A DNA stretch of 64,000 bases. Origin: Owenia fusiformis. Taxonomy: Eukaryota; Annelida; Polychaeta; Sabellida; Oweniidae. The stretch spans positions 27,333,915 through 27,397,914 of the forward strand of contig CAIIXF020000001.1 in assembly GCA_903813345.2 (NCBI GenBank), given 5' to 3'. Of this stretch, positions 36,201 to 47,699 are shown piece after piece (position 1 is the stretch's first letter; the number at the start of each line of letters is the position of its first letter). The translations under genes were made by a program, and so were the position numbers. The notes beneath the pieces were generated by a model. It was given only the letters and a program-made list of their open reading frames with translations, had not been told where the DNA came from and did not search any database.

Positions 36201-39200
36201 GACTGCAGAAAGCCTCCAGAAGATGAGTGACAATGCCATTAAGATCCTGAACCAGATGACGTATGATTTAGATGATGATACTGCAGACCAGCAGAAGGCC
36301 AAAGACATTGAAACTCCAAAAGAAACCACTGACAGCAGTGCCAATAAGGAAGTGATGGAAGGTGATACCATAGTTGAAAAAGAAAAGGAAACCACTGACA
36401 TCTCTGCCAATAAGGAAGTTCTTGACGATGATAGCATAGTTGAAAAAGAAAAGGTTGTTGATAAGTCCTTACCTGTAAAGAGGGGAAGAGGAAGACCACC
36501 CAAAAAGAATGGCAAGAAGCAAAATAAAGCACACAAGGAATTGCTAGATATCCATCTTATTGCTGATATAAGTGTAGAGAATGAGACATTATCTTATACT
36601 TGTAAACAGTGTGGAGCCAGTGAAAATAGCACTGATATTCTTGCAATGCAAGAACACTACAACAGTGTGCATTGTAAGAGAGGAAAACCAAAGTTCCATT
36701 GTGTAGACTGTGGCAAAGACTTCAACAGGCAGTGGAGTTATGATCGACATGAGTGCCTTGCAGTAGAAAAGGGGGAAGATGGACTGTTTGGATGTAAAGA
36801 ATGCAAGAAAAAGTTTTTCAACGCTGAATACTTAAGGAGACATATGGCTGCACACACTGGTAAATTCAAATGTGATGTATGCAATAAGAAATTTGCAAGA
36901 AAAGAATCATTAATAAAACATATTTGTTCGGCAGATAAGAACACAACCACTGGGGTACAAGAATTAGATGAAACTGCACTCACTTGTGACATTTGTGGTC
37001 TTGGCTTCTTAAAGGAAGCCAACCTTTATCGCCACATGGGAGTGCATACACAGGACTATTTATGTGGAAAATGTGCACGAGTTTATTCAAGAAAAGAGGG
37101 CTTGATAAAGCATCTTCTAAAGTGTAATCCAGATCAACTTACCGAGAAAGAAAAGAATAGCTTCTTCCCATGTAAATTTTGTTCAAAAGTATTTTGCAAG
37201 GAGTTAGGACTCAAGAATCACATGAACTTTCATGCCGGTGCCTTTAAGTGTTTCTCATGTGGTAAAAATTTTTCACTTAAAAATGCCCTTGATAATCACC
37301 AATGCAGTAGAATTCTGGATGTAACGCTGAGTTTCTCCGATGGTGAAACAGAGGAACATGTCAAATCAACTAAACGTAAACTCTATCGTTGTCCAGAGAT
37401 GGACTGTGATGAAAAATTCAAACAGCGCCAGTGCCTTATAGAACATCTCGAGGAACACAAAAAAGAGACTCATCCTTGTAGTATCTGTGAGAAATCCTTT
37501 GATCGAAAAGCTGACTTAGTCATTCATCATTTACTGTGTTCAGCTGTAAAAACTGTTGAAGAAAATGGTTTTATCAATTGTGAAACATGTAACACACCGT
37601 TTTCAGAGCCACTTCTCTATCAGAAGCATTGTGAAGACCACATCCTCCCATTTAAGTGTAATGTCTGTCAGAAGAGGTTTACTAAACCAATTAACTCAAA
37701 TGATCATCCTTGCATACAAGGAAAACCACTTCCTTGTTCATTGTGTCCTCTGACATTTAAGAATACAGCTATGTTAGAACGCCACCAGGTTATTCACGCA
37801 CCACCACAATTTGAATGTCCGGACTGCACGAAGAAATTTTATCGCAAAGACTACCTAAATGATCACAATTGTTACCGACCAGATGGCACTGTTGTTCGAC
37901 GCAAGATGCTGCACACGGGAGTCGTAGAAACTAGTCCTGTGACAAATATTTGCGACATATGTGGGAAATCCTTTATGAGTGTTGGTAACCTCAATAAGCA
38001 TGTGATCACTCATGGTGAGCGGAAATTTCCATGCAAGATTTGCCATAAGAGGTTTCACCTGTCCATCAACCTTGTGTACCATATGAGAGGTGTGCATACC
38101 AACAAGAAAAACTACCAATGCTATGAGTGTGGTAAAGGTATGAAAACCAAGAATGCTTTAATGGCCCACATAAAGAACTTCCATTCTGATACCATATTTT
38201 TCTTCCAGTGTCCAAAATGTCCAAAATCATTCCGTCAGAAAGGCAACATGCTTAAACATCAATTGACCCATTCAGATAAACGAAACTTTACTTGTCGGTT
38301 TTGCAACAAGACATTCAAGTACCAAGAGCAGATACATCGCCATGAAATGGAACACACACAAGCTGACAAATACAAGTGTTCTCATTGTGAGAAGGCCTTC
38401 GCTCTTCCATATCAGCTAAGGCGTCATGTTGTATCTTACCACAGTGGCATGATGTTTGTATGTGAGTTCTGTCACATTGAATGCCGTCACTATCACACAA
38501 TGAGACGGCATATCCAGCGCAAGCACGCGAACGTCAAGTTCAGCAACCTGGGGGAGTATATCAATAGTCTCAGGCAGGTCAGTGGAAACCCTAGATCTGT
38601 GTTACGCTCCAGTGATGAGGCTGGAAGATCTAATATAATGACAGCCCTAACACTCCCTGCTGGATCTGCAAATGTAAGTTTATATTTAAGTCAAAATCAT
38701 ACTACATGTTATATTAACTAAAATTTACATTTACAGATGTTTCATCATACACATACTAAATTCTTCAATTGTATTCATAATATTTCATTGTACACATTAC
38801 TTCAATTGTTTAAATATCCATAACATCACATTTTTTACACATAACTAAAATGTTTCATTGTACCAACTACTATAATTATCCCAACGAACGAAGTTCGGTA
38901 GGGATATAGTGAAGCCCTCCATCCGTCCGTCAGTCCATCCGTCCGTCCGTCCGGAAGATAACTCAAATATTAGTTGACGGATTTTCTTCATATTTGGTGG
39001 AAAGATGTATATTGATGAATAGTTTTACCCAAAAAATAATAATTTCAAGATGGCCGCTGCTTTACAAATGACGGGACTTTTTCGCAAAAATCATAAATTT
39101 TTCATTCTAAACCAAAGTGATTAATATTAATGTTTGAAATTTTGGTAGTATATTCGCAACATCTCTCTTTTTCACATATATTCCGTGTTTTTCATCCTGA

Positions 39201-42200
39201 CCCCCAGGGGCCGTGTATGGGGTGTCAGGAAAACAGAAATTTTCGCTAATTTTTAGATCTTTCTAAAGTATAACTTTATTATACTCAAATGAAAGGCAAT
39301 TAAGAGTAGATTGCAAATATTGTATCTTTTTTCTGATTCGAGCCTCGTAAAATTCAAAATGGCTGTCTAATGTACGATTTCGCTATAATTTTTCGATCCC
39401 TTCAAAGTATGGCTATATTATACTCAAATTGAAGGAATTTTGGAGTAGATCACAATTATGGTATTATTTTTCAGATTCGTACCTCAGAAAATTCAAAATG
39501 GCTGCTTTGCAGGAATTCGCATTCTAAAATCAAAATTTTTCAATTTTAACCGAAGTAATGAGTATAATTGATTGGAATTCGGTAATTGATATTTTGTTCG
39601 TTGGGATTTGCTACTCCGCGTAGTTGCTGTTATCTAGTCTTCAAATGTACATATGTCTAAAATTGTAATCGGTTGTAAGCATGAATGGAATATTCAATAT
39701 TGTACAATGTATGTGTTTGCATATTTCGCAGGGGTTTCATTAGCAGCAGACAACAGGCGATTTTCACTGAATGTTTTCACAAAATTGCTGTTTTAGTCTA
39801 TTTGTTTTTCGGAACTTTTCCATGTTGAATTTATGGTTTCCATTAATTTTGCCTGTTGTTTTCATTTATTTATCCTGTTGTGAGAAATTCTAGTGAAACC
39901 CCTGTTTCAATGTTCAATCAGCTATAGTAATACAATGTGCAGATGTGAATACATTCACCTTGTAGAACCTTATACTGGGCAGAGATGATGCAAACCAGTC
40001 AGGCAAACAAGGCCTAATAGATGCAACAGATGCTCTACAAACACTGTCTAACCTAGCTACATGTGAAGGGGGAGCTAATACTACTACATTACTACAAGAT
40101 ATACAGCAACACATAGCTAGCGGAGGCTCTGTCCAGAATGTACCTGTATCTTTAGATGGCGGGAACCAAGGTAAGATTATCTTACAGCTATCTATAACAA
40201 ATACAGTAAAAACAGTCTTCGGCAAAATCTACCAGTATTGGCCAAAATTGTTCAGATTAGCAGTTGATCACAATTCAAGGTTTTATTAACATTTAAGTCA
40301 ATTTGAGATAACAAGTTTGGGACTGGGAAAAGGTGTGTATTGAGAAGTGTTCATCCTCCTAAGCAGGTACCAAGAATCCGTACCTCCTTTTTCCCCCTGC
40401 TATAACCAATTTGGAAGCGCCCGATTAAACTGAATCATGTGATCTAATTGTGCCAATGACTTATACATGATTTCTGTCGCAGTTTTGCGACAGCCAATCA
40501 GATTGCGAGTTCCCAATCGGGGAAATGCTAACTGCTTATCGCAGGGGGTAAAAAGAAAGAATATATTCTGGATTTTGAAGCCCTGTGGTCGGAGGATGGA
40601 GGTTTTTGGATATACAGGTTTCACTGTACTTCACTTACTTTTTATCACATTTTTTTAAAGTGCCATATTGTGTTTGTCCTGTGCTGATGTGTGCATGTGT
40701 CTGTCTGGGCAGGTGGCACATCAATCAAACCATGTTTAATTTGTAATATCCATATAGTTTATGATAAGGTCCAGATATATTAATAATATATATTGATAGC
40801 AAAGTCTTTAAGACATGGTTTTCACAAAAATGAGCCAAAATTGTAGCCATATTTTTAGGCTATATTTAATTGCTCCACCAGCTTTACTGCAAATTAAAAT
40901 TCTTAATTCTTATCACAAAAAATGGAAACAGAGGAAGTGATAATCTATTTGTCTATATGTATTGTATTTTAAATGAATTTGCAGGCTATATATTGGTATA
41001 TGGAGACCCCAATGATGAGTCTGGGGGTGCCACAGTTTATCAAAGATTAGGTATAGAGGGACAAAACCCGGGGGAGATCACTGTCATAGGGGATGGACAA
41101 ACCATGGAAAATGTCCAGATGAGTGGTGTAGTGCCCAGTGAGCAGATTCAGGAAGGAACTGTCATAGATGATAATCAGGTACTACAGTTAGACTTTAGAA
41201 AGGGCTGTTTTCTTAAAATCATTTTATTTAGCCTAGATGGAAACTTTCCAAACTGGCATTCATGTACTTTTTGATACTTTGTGTGAACACTGAACAATCG
41301 TTTTGTTACTTTATGAGGATTTAATGACCTTATTTACATTAGAATTCAGGCTTTTTGTGATATAATATTTAGTTTCATGAATATAGTCAATGCAGTCAAG
41401 GTTACAGATATTTTATGCACAGTAGTTGTAGATCCAGTGTCTTGTAATTACCATACCATATGCATGTCTATTTCATTGTTGAGGTCAAATATCTGTGATA
41501 ACATCCAAATATATTTATGATATTTTGACTTAATAGTGAAACAGTGTTCATGTATTACTTAATAGCTAAACAGTATTCATGTATTACTTAATAGCTAAAC
41601 AGTAGTCATGTATTTCTTAATAGCTAAACAGTATTCATGTATTACTTAATATCAAAACAGTATTCATGTATTACTTAATAGCGAAACAGTATTCATGTAT
41701 TACTTAATAGCGAAACAGTATTCATGTATTTCTTAATAGCTAAACAGTATTCATGTATTACTTAATAGCGAAACAGTATTCATGTATTTCTTAATAGCTA
41801 AACAGTATTCATGTATTACTTAATAGCGAAACAGTATTCATGTATTACTTAATAGGGAAACAGTATTCATGTATTACTTAATGCTAAACAGTACTCCTGT
41901 ATGACTTAAATAGCGACACAGTATTCATGTATTACTTATTAGCTAAACAGTACTCCTGTATGACTTAATTGCTAAACAGTACTCCTGTATGACTTAATAG
42001 CGAAACAGTATTCATGTATTACTTAATAGGGAAACAGTATTCATGTATTACTTAATAGCTAAACAGTACTCCTGTGTGACTTAAATAGCGACACAGTATT
42101 CATGTATTACTTAATAGCTAAACAGTACTCCTGTATGACTTAATAGCTAAACAGTACTCCTCATGTATTACTTAATAGCTAAACAGTACTCCTCATGTAT

Positions 42201-42619
42201 TATAGATAAGTGAGTCTGATGCTACCCTGACTCTACCTGATGGCCGCACAATAAAGTTTACTAATGGCATTGCATCGACTGGTGAGATCCTACTACCTAA
42301 TCAAAACATAACTAATACAAATGAAGTGATGATACCAGAGCAGGCCATTTACCAGGTGCAAACCGTGGAAGGGGAGCAGATGGGAGCCATAGAGGTGAAT
42401 GTTGACCAATTAGCCATTGAAGAGGAGATTGTTAAACAAGATGATGAGCAAGCTGAAAATGTGAAGGAAGATTCAGAGATGGGAGATGAAGCAAGTGAAG
42501 AAGTTGAGATGATGGAGAATATTGAAACTTCTGAACCATTAGAGGAAAGGACTGTGGTCAAGAAGGGTCAGGAAGTGCAAGCACTGCAGATTCTTACAGA
42601 CAGTAGGCTTAATAGCTAG
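30279..42619 (+). CDS. PRDM15: PRDM15-like PR-domain C2H2 zinc-finger protein, complete, 12 exons
   Basis: Coding exons: 30305-30825 (exon from 30279), 31076-31238, 31633-31798, 32239-32319, 33025-33168, 33485-33554, 34915-35176, 35377-35947, 36197-38673, 39966-40170, 40985-41178, 42206-42619. All phases agree; the sum is 5268 nt, 1755 aa plus stop. A nuclear DNA-binding regulator is expected. Order: octapeptide repeats (residues 35-106), zinc knuckle CDVCGGNHATEECPE (about 145-159), PR/SET-like domain (about 178-305, with FGPYESRR, NWMCLVQ and ELKVWYAPHYAKK), a zinc finger split by an intron (CSR|CDESF), two more fingers, AT-hook KRSRGRPKK, AT-hook KRGRGRPPKK, 21 fingers in exon 9, then an acidic, low-complexity tail. 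The knuckle, PR domain and the finger ECGKGMKTK are the signature of PRDM15. It is longer than vertebrate forms as I recall them, mainly by extra fingers. Confidence 0.93.
30305..30825 (+). CDS. PRDM15: PRDM15-like first coding exon with octapeptide repeats and zinc knuckle
   Basis: Acceptor TATGTTTGTGTTGTAG ends at 30278, then 26 nt of leader to ATG 30305. Nine tandem 8-residue units of the type VTTIDGSQ/VTTMDGAQ span 30407-30622 (24-bp period). They are followed by an acidic stretch and the zinc-knuckle-like CDVCGGNHATEEC. The exon ends AAA|GTAAGA in phase 2. The repeats form no domain I know. Confidence 0.9.
32066..32214 (+). repeat. Dispersed repeat family A copy in PRDM15-like intron 3
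   Basis: CGTCACCACTTCAAGTGTTG, TTATAGTCTCAACCTTTTTT, CTGTAACAAATGGCATGT and CATTTTGCATGTTAATGCC occur in order, 24 bp before the acceptor of the next exon (32239). Confidence 0.7.
32416..32595. mobile_element. MITE of the CAGTAAAACCTGT family, PRDM15-like intron 4
   Basis: Left CTGTAAAACCTGTCTC and right ACAGGTTTTACTGTA are inverted ends. The interior repeats GAACACCT words. Related copies lie at 32851-32982, about 40203-40628 and 59931-60143. Confidence 0.6.
32851..32982. mobile_element. Second, diverged CAGTAAAACCTGT-family copy in the same intron
   Basis: Begins ACAATGAAACTTGTTAAGTG, contains GGAACACCTG and GGAACACTTTT words, and ends AGTTTTAACTGTA. It sits about 40 bp before the acceptor at 33024. 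Confidence 0.5.
36197..38673 (+). CDS. PRDM15: PRDM15-like exon 9: AT-hook and 21 zinc fingers
   Basis: A 2477-bp exon. It begins with an acidic segment holding a 22-residue tandem duplication (ETTDSSANKEV../ETTDISANKEV.., about 36316-36450), then AT-hook KRGRGRPPKK, then 21 C2H2-type fingers between about 36598 and 38530. From the second to the fourteenth finger, C2HC fingers (ending HEC, HIC, HLLKC, HQC, HLLC, HPC, HNC) alternate with C2H2 fingers. Fingers 15-21 are plain C2H2, include CGKGMKTKNAL, and look most like vertebrate PRDM15. The donor is CAAAT|GTAAGT, phase 0. Confidence 0.92.
38878..39607. mobile_element. TIR element in PRDM15-like intron 9, with CCGTCC microsatellite
   Basis: Ends ATCCCAACGAAC (38878-38889) and GTTCGTTGGGAT (39596-39607) are perfect 12-bp inverted copies. 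A run of CCGTCCGT/CATCCGTC lies at 38928-38953. Inside, a module with TTCAAAATGGC, TATTATACTCAAA and TTCGCTA words recurs two or three times. No transposase frame. Confidence 0.7.
40203..40628. mobile_element. Probable CAGTAAAACCTGT-family element in PRDM15-like intron 10
   Basis: Left ACAGTAAAAACAGTCTTCGG, right TACAGGTTTCACTGTA. The ends match the family less well than the copies at 32.4 and 59.9 kb, so the call is tentative. Confidence 0.4.
41526..42205 (+). repeat. 29-bp minisatellite filling the 3' end of PRDM15-like intron 11
   Basis: About 23 units of TATTCATGTATTACTT followed by AATAGCTAAACAG, with two sub-types (TATTCATGTATTACTT and TACTCCTGTATGACTT). The final, truncated unit (CTCCTCATGTATTATAG) is the splice acceptor of the last coding exon at 42206. 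Confidence 0.9.
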
Positions 42620-42645
42620 ATTTGACTGTGATAGAACAGCATTGT

Positions 42646-42651
42646 AATAAA
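42646..42651 (+). terminator. Poly(A) signal AATAAA, first candidate for the PRDM15-like gene
   Basis: Canonical hexamer 27 nt after the stop codon. A second AATAAA at 44530-44535 would give a 3'UTR of about 1.9 kb that includes a family A repeat. Which one is used cannot be told from sequence. Confidence 0.4.
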
Positions 42652-45572
42652 GTAGACTTAAAATCAAAAGAAGTAGGTGATATAGAGTGTGAAATAATAG
42701 AAGCAGTCTTTTAAAAGAGAATGGCAATGTTACCTTTACAATTCTTAATTTATTTTCTGAAAAATGGAGATATCTGTTCAAATTAAAAGTGATTTAAGGT
42801 ACAGAAATGCCGAAAATATGATTTGAAAACTGGCGTCCCCTTTTCAAAACTATTGCCAGATTATCTTCAAAATCAAATGGCTTTTCTGAAATATAATCGG
42901 AACCATTGGACTTTTTTTTGAAAACAGACAATAGATTCAATGAGAAAAAAATTGCAACAGTTTGACAATATTTTCCGAAACTTACTCTAAGTTGTCTTTC
43001 CAATCTACTTCCTTAGATGTCTCACCACACCTCCTTTCTCTTCATAACAAAAAAGGGCGTTGAAAGTCCTGAGATTTGACGTCACATTACATAAATACTT
43101 CTACGGAGACTTACTATCAAGAATTTTAGTTACACTGTCCATTTTTGAAAAACAATGATTTGATTTTTCATAATAATTAAAACTACTACTGTAATATGCT
43201 ATATGTATATTTGCCATTTGTACCAGTCTGTTTATCTCAGGTATATTGTGAAGATTGTCAATAATATGTACATAAGACATGTAAAAAGTATTTCAGTCAG
43301 AGGATTGTGTATTACTTGTATTTACAGGGAGGGCAAAAAACATTCATATTTTTATTTTGCTACGTTTTCATAATGCATGGATTCCAAAAATAGTTTCACT
43401 CGAGATGCAATAGTCAGTTATACTGTATATTTGAACTCAGACGCCTAATTTCCCCCTTAGTGAGAAACTGCCCCTGGGATAATGGTAAAAATATTTCACA
43501 CATCTCTAGCAACAAAAATATTTTTGAAATCCATAGATTATTGGAAGTTTGATCCCCAAATGGAAAATATGAACGTTTTTGCCAAACCTGTAGATTGTTA
43601 CTGAAACATGCATTTTATAGATTTATATATGTACATAATAACATGCATGTCATTTGATTTATCTACATATATATGTATATATGTATAAGACAAACTATCC
43701 ATTTCCTTGCTGTGTGTTTGGAACATTTAGTTTTACCAGTTCCAATGTTGTAAATTGATTTTCATTTGAAACTGATATATATTATATTTTATATCCTTAT
43801 TCTGTTGGGTAGGCTATGTTTATATGTCAGTGTGTGTTTCAATAGATCACACATTAAAGGAGCTTTGCAAGTCTGCAGTGGAATTTACCAGTTTCTCGCT
43901 TCTTTATCCAATGGACGAATGAATACTTGTACACACCTCCAATGTTAACCAGTCTGAGATCTTTTGTCAACATGGCTTTTTGTTGCATTTTAAATAATTT
44001 GATTTTTTGGGAATCACACCTGGGGAGAAACCACAGAAGTTTTTGTTTTCTCGGATTTTCCTGTAAATATTATGTCACCAACTACCCTGCGTGCAGAGTG
44101 TGTTTAAACTAGAAGACGAAGCTCTCTTTTAAGAAGTGAAGTCAAACGAATGCAAATTGTAGTCACCAACACATAGTGGTGAGATATTGTTATAGTCTCC
44201 AACTTTTTTGTGGACGGTGTTCGGCGTATGGAACAAATGGTAGGTTGTGACATTTTGCATGTTAATGCCTTGTTATTACTATTGTACAGCAAATTTTATT
44301 GTTTGATCAACTTTCTCTGTTTTTATAACTAATGTACAGAAATGAGTGAATAGTAAAGAAATATAAAGATTTAACGTCCATTGAAAAAAATTGTTATTTA
44401 AATTGTTATATCCATGTATTGATGGGTTTAATATGAATGGTTTATATTCATTTGTCATGTTGTCTTGCCACCCTGATGTGGTGGCATTGTTATGACCTGC
44501 ACTTCTCGTGTCAGGTTTGTCATTTTTGTAATAAAGTGATAGCTTGAAAAGTGACAACATATATGAATCTCTTGGTTTTAGTGTTTATATTTTATGTAAG
44601 AATATGTTCCCATGGGAATGAATTTTCCAGCGAACTTTAATACTTGTAGCTAGGTACGCAGGGGGTAACCTGGATTTTAAATTGGGAGGGGCGCTTGATT
44701 TACATTAATATAATTTGTTAAGTTAAGAACCAGTATTATGTTGTGCTAAATAAGCAAATAAATAAGGTAGTGTTCTGATAAAAAATCATATTCTCAACTC
44801 CATGAATCTAAGTGTCCCTTTGTTTTTCGGTGTTCTCAATGATGTGACCTACGTTGTGCTATGGTAGTTTTTCAATGAATTAAAACAATCTAATTCACTT
44901 TAAAAACTATGAATTATCTTTGTCTACCCACGTACCCACTCCTTCCAACTAAGAACCTTAGCTTATTGTGCTTGTGCAAAGTTAGCCCATAGTTACTGCC
45001 CAAAAGAGATAATATATAAGCTCTCATATACGTAGATGGCACACGTGTAAAATATTAGAAATACAAAACTTTTTTTCCGTGTTCCATGAAACTTCGACGT
45101 GGCAATTTGAGAAATGGGTTTGACACGTTCTCTCATCTAAAGCTCTCGATTGTTTGTAGTTGTAAAAGACATATTAGAAATCTTGATGTATTTCCCATAT
45201 GAAGTTGCTCTCCCATGGTGGAGAAAAACATTAATTTTTAAAAAAAATAAAAAGATCCAAGACATCTTGATCTAAGAAATGGTACATTTAAGAGATACTT
45301 TGGTGCCGTTTTCAATAGCTTTTATTCATTTTGCGTTATTTGACTTCAAAAAGAAGTGAAGGTTATCCGCAAATGATATACCCATTGTATGGAGTAGGTA
45401 ATTTTCTTCGGTATAACAAATATATGAGTTAAAAAATAATTTGTGAAGTTTTTTCTTGGTATTTTATGAAAAATAGCATGGTCCCCACGGGAGACAAATC
45501 TTTCCCAGCCCGTGATATTTACCACTGCGTGTCTTGTTTACCGCCAGGCCTTTGAAAAATATTATAGGAATA
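42652..45572 (+). other. Possible long PRDM15-like 3'UTR, then non-coding sequence
   Basis: No further exon. A family A copy lies at 44150-44276. 44560-45570 is AT-rich, with a short GC patch (GGGGGTAACCTGG) near 44660. The small open frames have no motifs. Confidence 0.4.
44150..44276 (+). repeat. Dispersed repeat family A copy
   Basis: GTCACCAACACATAGTGGTG, TTATAGTCTCCAACTTTTTT, GTGGACGGTGTTCGGCG, GAACAAATGGTAGGTTGTG and CATTTTGCATGTTAATGCC. This is one of the best-preserved copies. Confidence 0.75.
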
Positions 45573-45705
45573 TCCTATGGTCTTGAAAAAATATCAATTA
45601 TATTCATGAGTGGATATTGGTTTCTTCATGAGTGAGTGCAGCGAATGAGTGAAGATATTTGAATCCATGAGTTGATATAATTGATATTTTTGAAAAACCA
45701 TAGGA
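45573..45705. mobile_element. Palindromic foldback element, arms of about 65 bp
   Basis: TCCTATGGTCTTGAAAAA at the left mirrors TGAAAAACCATAGGA at the right. ATATCAATTATAT mirrors ATATAATTGATAT, and CATGAGTGGATAT mirrors the CCATGAGTT block. The middle repeats ATGAGTGAGTGCAGC/GAATGAGTGAAG. Confidence 0.7.
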
Positions 45706-45870
45706 TTGTCTGTTTATCCCATGGGAAATCATCATCAGCGGAAAAAGTTGAAAAATATAATTTGAGAAAAAATGTGAAAAAATAAATTGAAAAAAAATGT
45801 TGAGAAAGTTTTGAAATTTAAAAAAATTATTTTTGAAATTAATTAAAACATGTAAAAGGAATTAAAATCG

Positions 45871-45957
45871 AAACCATCGAATATCACTTTTCAAACCATC
45901 GATTATCACTTTTTAAGACGTGATATTCGATAGTTTAAAAGTGATATTCGATGGTTT
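45871..45957. repeat. Inverted repeat with about 38-bp arms
   Basis: AAACCATCGAATATCACTTT at the left and AAAGTGATATTCGATGGTTT at the right. Each arm itself contains two tandem copies of an 'ACCATCGAATATCACTTTT' unit. It follows an A-rich TTGAAAA block (45735-45860) like the one at 4140-4340. Confidence 0.75.
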
Positions 45958-47690
45958 GTGAATTTTTTACTAAAATATGATATCTTGATCCACATATCAA
46001 ATATATCTTCGTGTGATATTCGATCTATATCCTTGCAACCATGGGATAATGACTTTTATCTTCCGATGTCTTGCAAAGACGAACACCATTAATATAAACA
46101 ATAATCCAGAATAAACAAGTACTGACAATTACCTTTATTCACCATACATGCCATAGCTTCCTTATTACATTGTCCATCATAACATACAATACTTGGTATA
46201 GATAACTAGACTATGCCCCGGTTTCCATTTTAGGCTTCCTCAAATGTTTTGTCATTTGATGAAAACTAGATCCCTCTCTTCGGCTGTTATATTATATCTT
46301 ATTTATTTACAAAAATAGGAGAGCACCAGAGTACATTTAATTTTCATCATGTGACACTGCGTCAAAAGCACTTAAATCTCCATGGGATTTATAAACTATT
46401 TAGTGATTATTAAGAAAAATAATTCAACAATCACCGTAAATAGTTGACCTTCGTTTAGATAGATATCACTAAATACCAACTAGGTATTTAAGTCATATAC
46501 CGTTTTTCAAATAACCCATGAATAGTGTTGGTTATTTATGATGTATTTATTTACTGCTTGGAATGTATTTGTAGTTTATTAACGTGTATTTATCATGTCA
46601 TGTAAATACACAGGGGTATCCATTTGGATATTAATGCCATCTGACCCGAGTTACGTCATACATCTTATTTGATACCAATGAGTATTTATGGTATTTATAA
46701 CGTAATGTTGATACTCTGATTGGATTTATTGAGTATCAATGGTCATTTAGCCCCAGTTTCGTCACGCTATTGGATTAATGATATAAATACCTGAACGCAT
46801 TTGCGCTAGATTATGAGGTATTTTCAAATTATTAGTCTGATCATCACTTTTTATGATAAATACATCAAGTGCTTATTTAAGGGTACTAATAGCATAAAAA
46901 CAGGATTTCTTAATGGATGGGGGGGGGGGGGCGCTGAGGTATATACTCTGTCCTGGTTATAATATTGAAGCATATTAATGCGATATGACCCTGTTTCACT
47001 TTCATAAATGTGGCAAAAATGTACAATTTATTTTTAATAGCTTTATTAATAATCTATATCATGATTTTACATTAATTAAGCTTTGATTGACATATAGGCC
47101 GGACATATAATCAGGCATTTACAGTCCATATTATGTTGTATATGAATGATGTAAAATTATACTATGAATCTACAGATTCACTGAATCCAAACCTCTTCAT
47201 TATGTCGTTTACTACAGGGTGACTAAAAGTAGGAGCAACCCGTAACACAGTTAATACATAAATAAAACAATAAATACTATTGCTTAACGTTTATATTTTA
47301 CCCATAATGAAGCTAAGGTAATCAAATTCCCTGAGTTTCATGTCTCTCATTCAAACGGTTCTTCTTTATTGTCTTTCAAAGACTGTGATCGGTTTCGCCT
47401 ACTTGACCACACCAAAGTATTTCGTTTAACAGTTCTTTGGTCTATCAGAGGGTCCTATACAGTACGCTTTCTCTCATGGCTGCATGGACGTAATCTCCAA
47501 GTTTACGGTCCTGAATCCTTTTATCTTAGATCTTGATTAAAGCCTTCTGTTCTCCATAGTGGAGTTCTCAAGTTGACCGGCTTTGTCTCACTTTCGAACT
47601 CCTCGTCAGACACTATTTCGGTTGTTCCTCCAATACTCCACATATGGAATTGTCTCATTTACTGACCATCTTCCCTTCCCCCTGTAATGA
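45958..47690. other. Non-coding; cluster of GTATTTAT/TAAATACC words
   Basis: 46460-46870 holds about a dozen TATTTA-type words in both orientations (for example ACTAAATACCAACTAGG, GTATTTATGGTATTTATAAC). A similar cluster lies on the far side of the 24-bp satellite at 52265-52570. A run of about twelve G sits at 46921. No gene is seen. Confidence 0.45.
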
Positions 47691-47699
47691 AATGGGAGG

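Noticed and set aside
38315-38500. Minus-strand frames opposite the PRDM15-like exon 9
   Set aside because: They are shadows of the zinc-finger coding strand, with no own motifs.
43990-44090. Zinc-finger pseudogene, from a GEKPQK-like linker word
   Set aside because: No cysteine/histidine pairs surround it, and the frame stops within 20 codons.
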